This document shows positions 6,301 to 7,368 of a DNA stretch of 7,368 nt, piece by piece. Every line of letters starts with the position of its first letter. The stretch's first letter is position 1. The translations under genes and the position numbers were made by a program. Below the pieces are notes generated by a model. It was not told the DNA's origin. It did not search any database and saw only the letters and a list, made by a program, of their open reading frames with translations. Source of the stretch: Omnitrophica bacterium GWA2_52_8 (GTDB lineage: Bacteria; Omnitrophota; Omnitrophia; Omnitrophales; Aquincolibacteriaceae); NCBI GenBank assembly GCA_001804025.1, contig MHFC01000012.1, positions 2,776 to 10,143 of the forward strand, read 5' to 3'.

Positions 6301-7368
6301 CATGAAGCCCGGAGAAAATATTTTGGCACAACTTGGGACAGGCTTAGCCCTCGAAACGGATGCGGAAGGACTTTCTCCCGAGCTTTTTAAAAAATTAAAA
6401 GCAGAACCGCAGGCGGCCTCCGAATCAACTCTTTCCGCCGATTTCGCCGATCTCGGCGGTTTCGAAGGCAGCCGTCCTGCTGATATGTCCATGCAGGAAC
6501 GGCTGCGGCCCCGGAGAGGGGGAGGTCATACGATCCGCAATGCGTCAAAAGGAAAACACGAAAGAGAGAAAAAACCGAAACCCAAGCGCCGTCCAGACAG
6601 CGCGGCTGCCATTAAAACAAAAGCAGCGCTGGCTGCCAGAGCCAAAGAGCAGGCGGCCGAAATCAACCGCAAGAAACTGCAGCTGCTTCTCGAGCTTGCA
6701 CAAACCTTGCCGCGGGCGCTCAGCAAGAGTTTCTCGGAAACGCTGTCCCAGACGGAATCTTTGGCGGTTGTTGATGAAATTTACCGCGAAATAGCCCCTA
6801 AAATCAAGGCCCTGTCTGCCATCAAAGACCCCGAAGTTCTTTGCGATGCCATCAGGGAATTGACATTTGAAGCCATTCTGCGTACGGGGGAAAAGGTAGG
6901 CGCCGCATTTATGCGCGAAAACTTCCGGGAGCTTCATGTCCCGGGATATACGCCTCGTCCCGCAACGCCCGGTACGGGCGGAGCTGCAGTAGCACAGGAG
7001 GCGGCGGCAGAAAAGACCCGCATACAGAACGAATTAAAAAAAGCGGTTCAGGCCAGCCTGTTTGCGGGGACTCTTTTGCCGAACAGCCTGTTGCAGCCGT
7101 ATAAGGAAATGGCGGTCGATATTACCGATTTTACCGGCATCAGTTTTTTTCTCATCCCTTTAATTGAAAAAACAACGTTTGTGCCGCTTGTTCCGGACCC
7201 GAGGCTTCTCGAGCGGCATGGGGTGCAAAACCGGTACCTGGCAAACGTCAAATTTCCGGATATTGTGCATTATTTGGCAAAGCACAATCCGGGCAATAAA
7301 AGATTTCATGAGGCGGCCGAAAACTTGGCGGAGATGTTCAGGGCAGTGTACGAGCCTATAAAACAAAC
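2..7368 (+). CDS. Interior fragment of a giant protein gene, open at both ends
   Basis: A single frame starting at base 2 is free of stops through the last complete codon at 7366, giving 2455 residues; bases 1 and 7367-7368 belong to codons cut by the window. The first codon is Val and no in-frame Met has a well-placed ribosome binding site and upstream non-coding DNA, so the true start lies upstream. No in-frame stop of any type occurs, so no recoding needs to be assumed. The product is modular: predicted membrane hairpin (113-155), a second hydrophobic segment (1521-1537), two basic connectors (614-638, 2167-2198), Pro/Ser/Gln-rich linkers (1243-1299, 1428-1478), and helical or alpha/beta modules between them. 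Only Cys1900 and Cys2281 are present. No Walker A (none of the GK pairs is followed by S or T), HExxH or thioester motif is visible. I do not recognise the family. Function unknown; a membrane-associated or exported giant protein like those of Candidatus Omnitrophota is the favoured inference. Confidence 0.93.
338..466 (+). other. Predicted transmembrane hairpin (residues 113-155)
   Basis: Residues 113-129 (TTLILTTTAIAAGVVLT) are free of charge and strongly hydrophobic. A short turn follows (Glu130, Lys131, Pro133), then residues 134-155 are again largely apolar with a single acidic residue, Glu140, and end in Trp154-Met155-Arg156. Lys110 and Lys112 precede the first segment and Arg156 follows the second, so basic residues sit at both outer ends, as expected for a hairpin with both ends on the cytoplasmic side under the positive-inside rule. 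The first span is short at 17 residues and Glu140 weakens the second, so a buried helical hairpin in a soluble domain remains possible. Confidence 0.5.
467..1621 (+). other. Alpha/beta region of unknown family (residues 156-540)
   Basis: After the hairpin comes an aromatic, amphipathic stretch (residues 168-180 hold Trp169, Tyr171, Tyr172, Tyr175, Phe177, Tyr179). Strand-like pieces then alternate with helices: VEIRIS at 230-235, RIASLQIS at 267-274, KIKIV at 276-280, VITVPVY at 290-296, KAIEIRP at 339-345, YTMEIRA at 356-362, SLIIETS at 442-448 and VFSIRP at 461-466. Helices fall at 241-254, 375-433 and 484-530. The strands at 230-296 and at 339-362 could belong to one sheet. No catalytic signature is visible and I do not recognise the fold. 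The region ends in a Gly/Pro/Ala-rich break (539-555). Confidence 0.4.
1841..1915 (+). other. Lys/Arg-rich connector 1 (residues 614-638)
   Basis: Twelve of 25 residues are Lys or Arg, including the run KKRKK at 628-632, following a short helix with EYFAYI at 606-611. It sits between the alpha/beta region and the long helical region. Such clusters act in various proteins as flexible linkers, as contacts to acidic lipids or polyanions, or as topology determinants; the sequence alone does not decide. The nearest hydrophobic segments are hundreds of residues away, so it is not a classical membrane flank. Confidence 0.5.
1934..3721 (+). other. Long mainly helical region (residues 645-1240)
   Basis: About 600 residues dominated by Ala, Leu, Glu, Arg and Gln with many predicted amphipathic helices, interrupted by a short strand-containing part around 755-800 (YLLIEF at 754-759, VRAFIL at 771-776, TEIFF at 791-795). 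Residues 950-976 are strongly apolar (many Ala and Leu) but contain Arg965 and Asp966 in the middle, so they are better read as a buried helical hairpin than as a membrane span. A Pro/Ala stretch (1126-1135) splits the second half. The last part (1165-1242) is again helical and ends in an acidic Met-rich helix (1226-1242). No domain is recognised; helical solenoid or scaffold architecture is an inference from composition only. Confidence 0.4.
3728..3898 (+). other. Disordered acidic-to-polar linker (residues 1243-1299)
   Basis: The segment is low in hydrophobic residues and rich in Ala, Gly, Ser, Gln, Pro, Glu and Asp. Its first part (1244-1264) is acidic, the middle is Ser/Ala/Gly/Gln-rich, and it ends in a Pro/Asp-rich piece with PDYPAPDPE at 1290-1298. 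This is typical of an interdomain linker and sharply separates the helical region from the compact module that starts near 1300. Confidence 0.6.
3899..4282 (+). other. Compact module resembling a zinc-peptidase core without zinc ligands (residues 1300-1427)
   Basis: This module is bounded by two disordered linkers. Residues 1380-1400, with GIYLS at 1380-1384, LL at 1387-1388, then SPDDIIAFI at 1392-1400, follow the pattern that in M48-type zinc metallopeptidases immediately precedes the HExxH zinc site (strand, Leu-Leu, short acidic loop, Glu-Leu-x-x-Val helix). When aligned by that pattern, the expected His, Glu and second His fall on Ala1402, Pro1403 and Arg1406, so no metal site would exist. 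Upstream, FILPLNVLG at 1360-1368 would correspond to the substrate-side strand, and Trp1372, Tyr1373 and a Gly/Asp turn follow. No HExxH occurs anywhere in the window. If the resemblance is real, this is a non-catalytic relative used for binding; the match is short and could be chance. Confidence 0.25.
4283..4435 (+). other. Disordered Ser/Pro/Gln-rich linker (residues 1428-1478)
   Basis: The segment contains many Ser, Pro, Gln, Ala and Arg and very few aliphatic or aromatic residues between Leu1430 and Ala1478. Charge shifts from basic (RRLPR at 1450-1454) to acidic (DEA at 1469-1471). Together with the linker at 1243-1299 it isolates the intervening module, and it leads towards the hydrophobic segment at 1521. 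Confidence 0.6.
4562..4612 (+). other. Single hydrophobic segment, candidate membrane span (residues 1521-1537)
   Basis: Residues 1521-1536 (VFIIAGPVVVGAAVIA) carry no charge and are rich in Val, Ile, Ala and Gly, with one Pro. The flanks are acidic (Asp1518; Glu1543, Asp1544, Asp1545) with no nearby Lys or Arg, which is unusual for a stop-transfer segment and leaves orientation undecided. The length is at the lower limit for crossing a bilayer. A buried beta-hairpin or Gly-rich loop is a reasonable alternative. Confidence 0.35.
4724..5041 (+). other. Small alpha/beta module (residues 1575-1680)
   Basis: The module opens with a strand (LRLKLML at 1577-1583), then a helix (1590-1607), a strand ending in VPLG (1618-1624), and strands GSVLVVD at 1627-1633 and KYFDVMRMEL at 1640-1649 that look like a beta hairpin around the turn RSGSAQ. 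It closes with a Pro/Asp-rich loop (1652-1668) and a strand RYTVDMS (1674-1680). The order resembles a compact domain of about 100 residues. No family is recognised and no catalytic residues can be named. Confidence 0.4.
5042..5401 (+). other. Charged helical stretch, possible coiled coil (residues 1681-1800)
   Basis: Long runs lack Pro and Gly and show Leu, Ile or Val at roughly heptad spacing among Glu, Lys and Arg, for example 1684-1705, 1714-1740 and 1745-1779, then a further acidic-basic helix (1787-1800). The pattern is that of amphipathic helices able to pack against each other or against a partner. A helical bundle within the chain is as likely as an extended coiled coil. Confidence 0.4.
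5402..5755 (+). other. Helical segment with the first of only two cysteines (residues 1801-1918)
   Basis: An aromatic, basic start (MRPWPRAYRRM at 1803-1813) is followed by acidic helices and by a short apolar helix, YCFLIAGAVVMF at 1899-1910, that includes Cys1900. This apolar stretch is only 12 residues long, too short for a bilayer span, so a buried helix is preferred. A Lys/Ala/Gly-containing break (1921-1937) ends the segment. No domain is recognised. Confidence 0.35.
5816..6166 (+). other. Strand-rich compact module (residues 1939-2055)
   Basis: Successive strand-like pieces GVLLAKK (1944-1950), PVRFIP (1954-1959), KIIILNP (1993-1999), HIGLIDIFM (2006-2014), EILLGTF (2029-2035) and LRVYQIQPSF (2041-2050) surround a helix at 1977-1986. 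The turns are marked by Gly and Pro (PGAGAD at 1959-1964, SGAP at 2003-2006, NLPGHP at 2023-2028). It is the most beta-rich part of the window and reads like one self-contained domain of about 115 residues. I do not recognise the family; a ligand- or protein-binding role is only a guess. Confidence 0.4.
6500..6595 (+). other. Lys/Arg-rich connector 2 (residues 2167-2198)
   Basis: Fourteen of the residues from 2167 to 2197 are Lys or Arg, with RPRRGGG at 2169-2175 and a Lys-Pro alternation (KKPKPKRRP at 2190-2198). The absence of hydrophobic residues and the Gly and Pro content indicate a flexible, positively charged linker. It leads into a long Ala/Glu/Leu helical stretch (2201-2310). It is similar in composition, but not alignable in sequence, to the basic connector at 614-638. 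Confidence 0.5.
6602..7366 (+). other. Terminal helical segments running out of the window (residues 2201-2455)
   Basis: Residues 2201-2240 form an Ala/Lys/Glu/Leu helix with no Pro until 2237, followed by further helices to about 2310 that include Cys2281. A Gly/Pro/Thr/Ala linker (2316-2333, with PRPATPGTGG at 2318-2327) separates these from a final segment that starts with a helix (2337-2355) and has an apolar, Phe-rich stretch (2380-2388) and VPLVPDP at 2394-2400. The chain is still in open helical sequence at the window end, so it continues downstream. Confidence 0.4.

Noticed and set aside
6511..6794. Purine-rich GGAGG at 6521-6525 before an ATG at 6540 in another frame, a possible overlapping gene of 84 codons
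   Set aside because: The spacing of 14 bases is too long, the GGAGG is explained by codons for the Arg/Gly run of connector 2, and the resulting peptide is a low-complexity shift of the Lys-rich segment.
1..7368. Frequent CCGG tetranucleotides (about 35 in the first 2.3 kb by hand count, more than base composition alone predicts)
   Set aside because: They arise mostly at junctions of GCC, CCG and CGG codons with following G-starting codons; codon preference explains them and no site-like arrangement is seen.
1..7368. RNA genes, CRISPR arrays, insertion sequences, promoters or terminators
   Set aside because: No tRNA or rRNA-like stretch, no regularly spaced direct repeats and no inverted repeat ends with a transposase were seen, and no non-coding gap exists in which promoters or terminators would be expected.

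Overview
The window has no visible intergenic DNA. Reading the + strand from base 2 gives one reading frame with no TAA, TAG or TGA over 2455 complete codons (2 to 7366), and it runs off both ends. At a base composition of roughly mid-50s % GC (estimated by eye), random sequence would contain on the order of 90 to 100 stops in this frame. The parsimonious reading is that the window is an interior slice of one giant protein gene, with start codon, stop codon, promoter and terminator all outside it. Residue numbers below are window-relative: residue n begins at base 3n-1.

The translation is not a repeat adhesin, polyketide synthase or peptide synthetase. I see no tandem repeats, no Walker A motif, no HExxH and no recognisable catalytic set. 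It is rich in Ala, Glu, Arg, Leu and Lys and mostly helix-forming, with some alpha/beta stretches, and has only two cysteines. Layout: a soluble stretch (1-112); a hydrophobic hairpin that may be two membrane segments (113-155); an alpha/beta region (156-540); a Lys/Arg-rich connector (614-638); a long mainly helical stretch (645-1240); a disordered linker (1243-1299); a compact segment resembling the core of M48-type zinc peptidases but without zinc ligands (1300-1427); a second disordered linker (1428-1478); a single hydrophobic segment (1521-1537); a small alpha/beta module (1575-1680); a charged helical, possibly coiled-coil stretch (1681-1800); further helices (1801-1918); a strand-rich module (1939-2055); a second basic connector (2167-2198); and helical sequence to the end.

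Organism: certainly bacterial in style (long intron-free ORF, standard code suffices). Very long, largely non-repetitive, poorly annotated ORFs with occasional membrane segments are known from uncultured lineages, notably Candidatus Omnitrophota, where giant proteins have been discussed in connection with predation and cell-surface processes. The codon pattern (AAA, GAA and TTT favoured beside GCC/GCG, CGG/CGC and CCG) does not conflict with this, but the phylum assignment is inference and not proven by any marker here. As only one gene is visible, nothing can be said about operon partners; cooperation is between modules of one polypeptide, probably anchored at a membrane.
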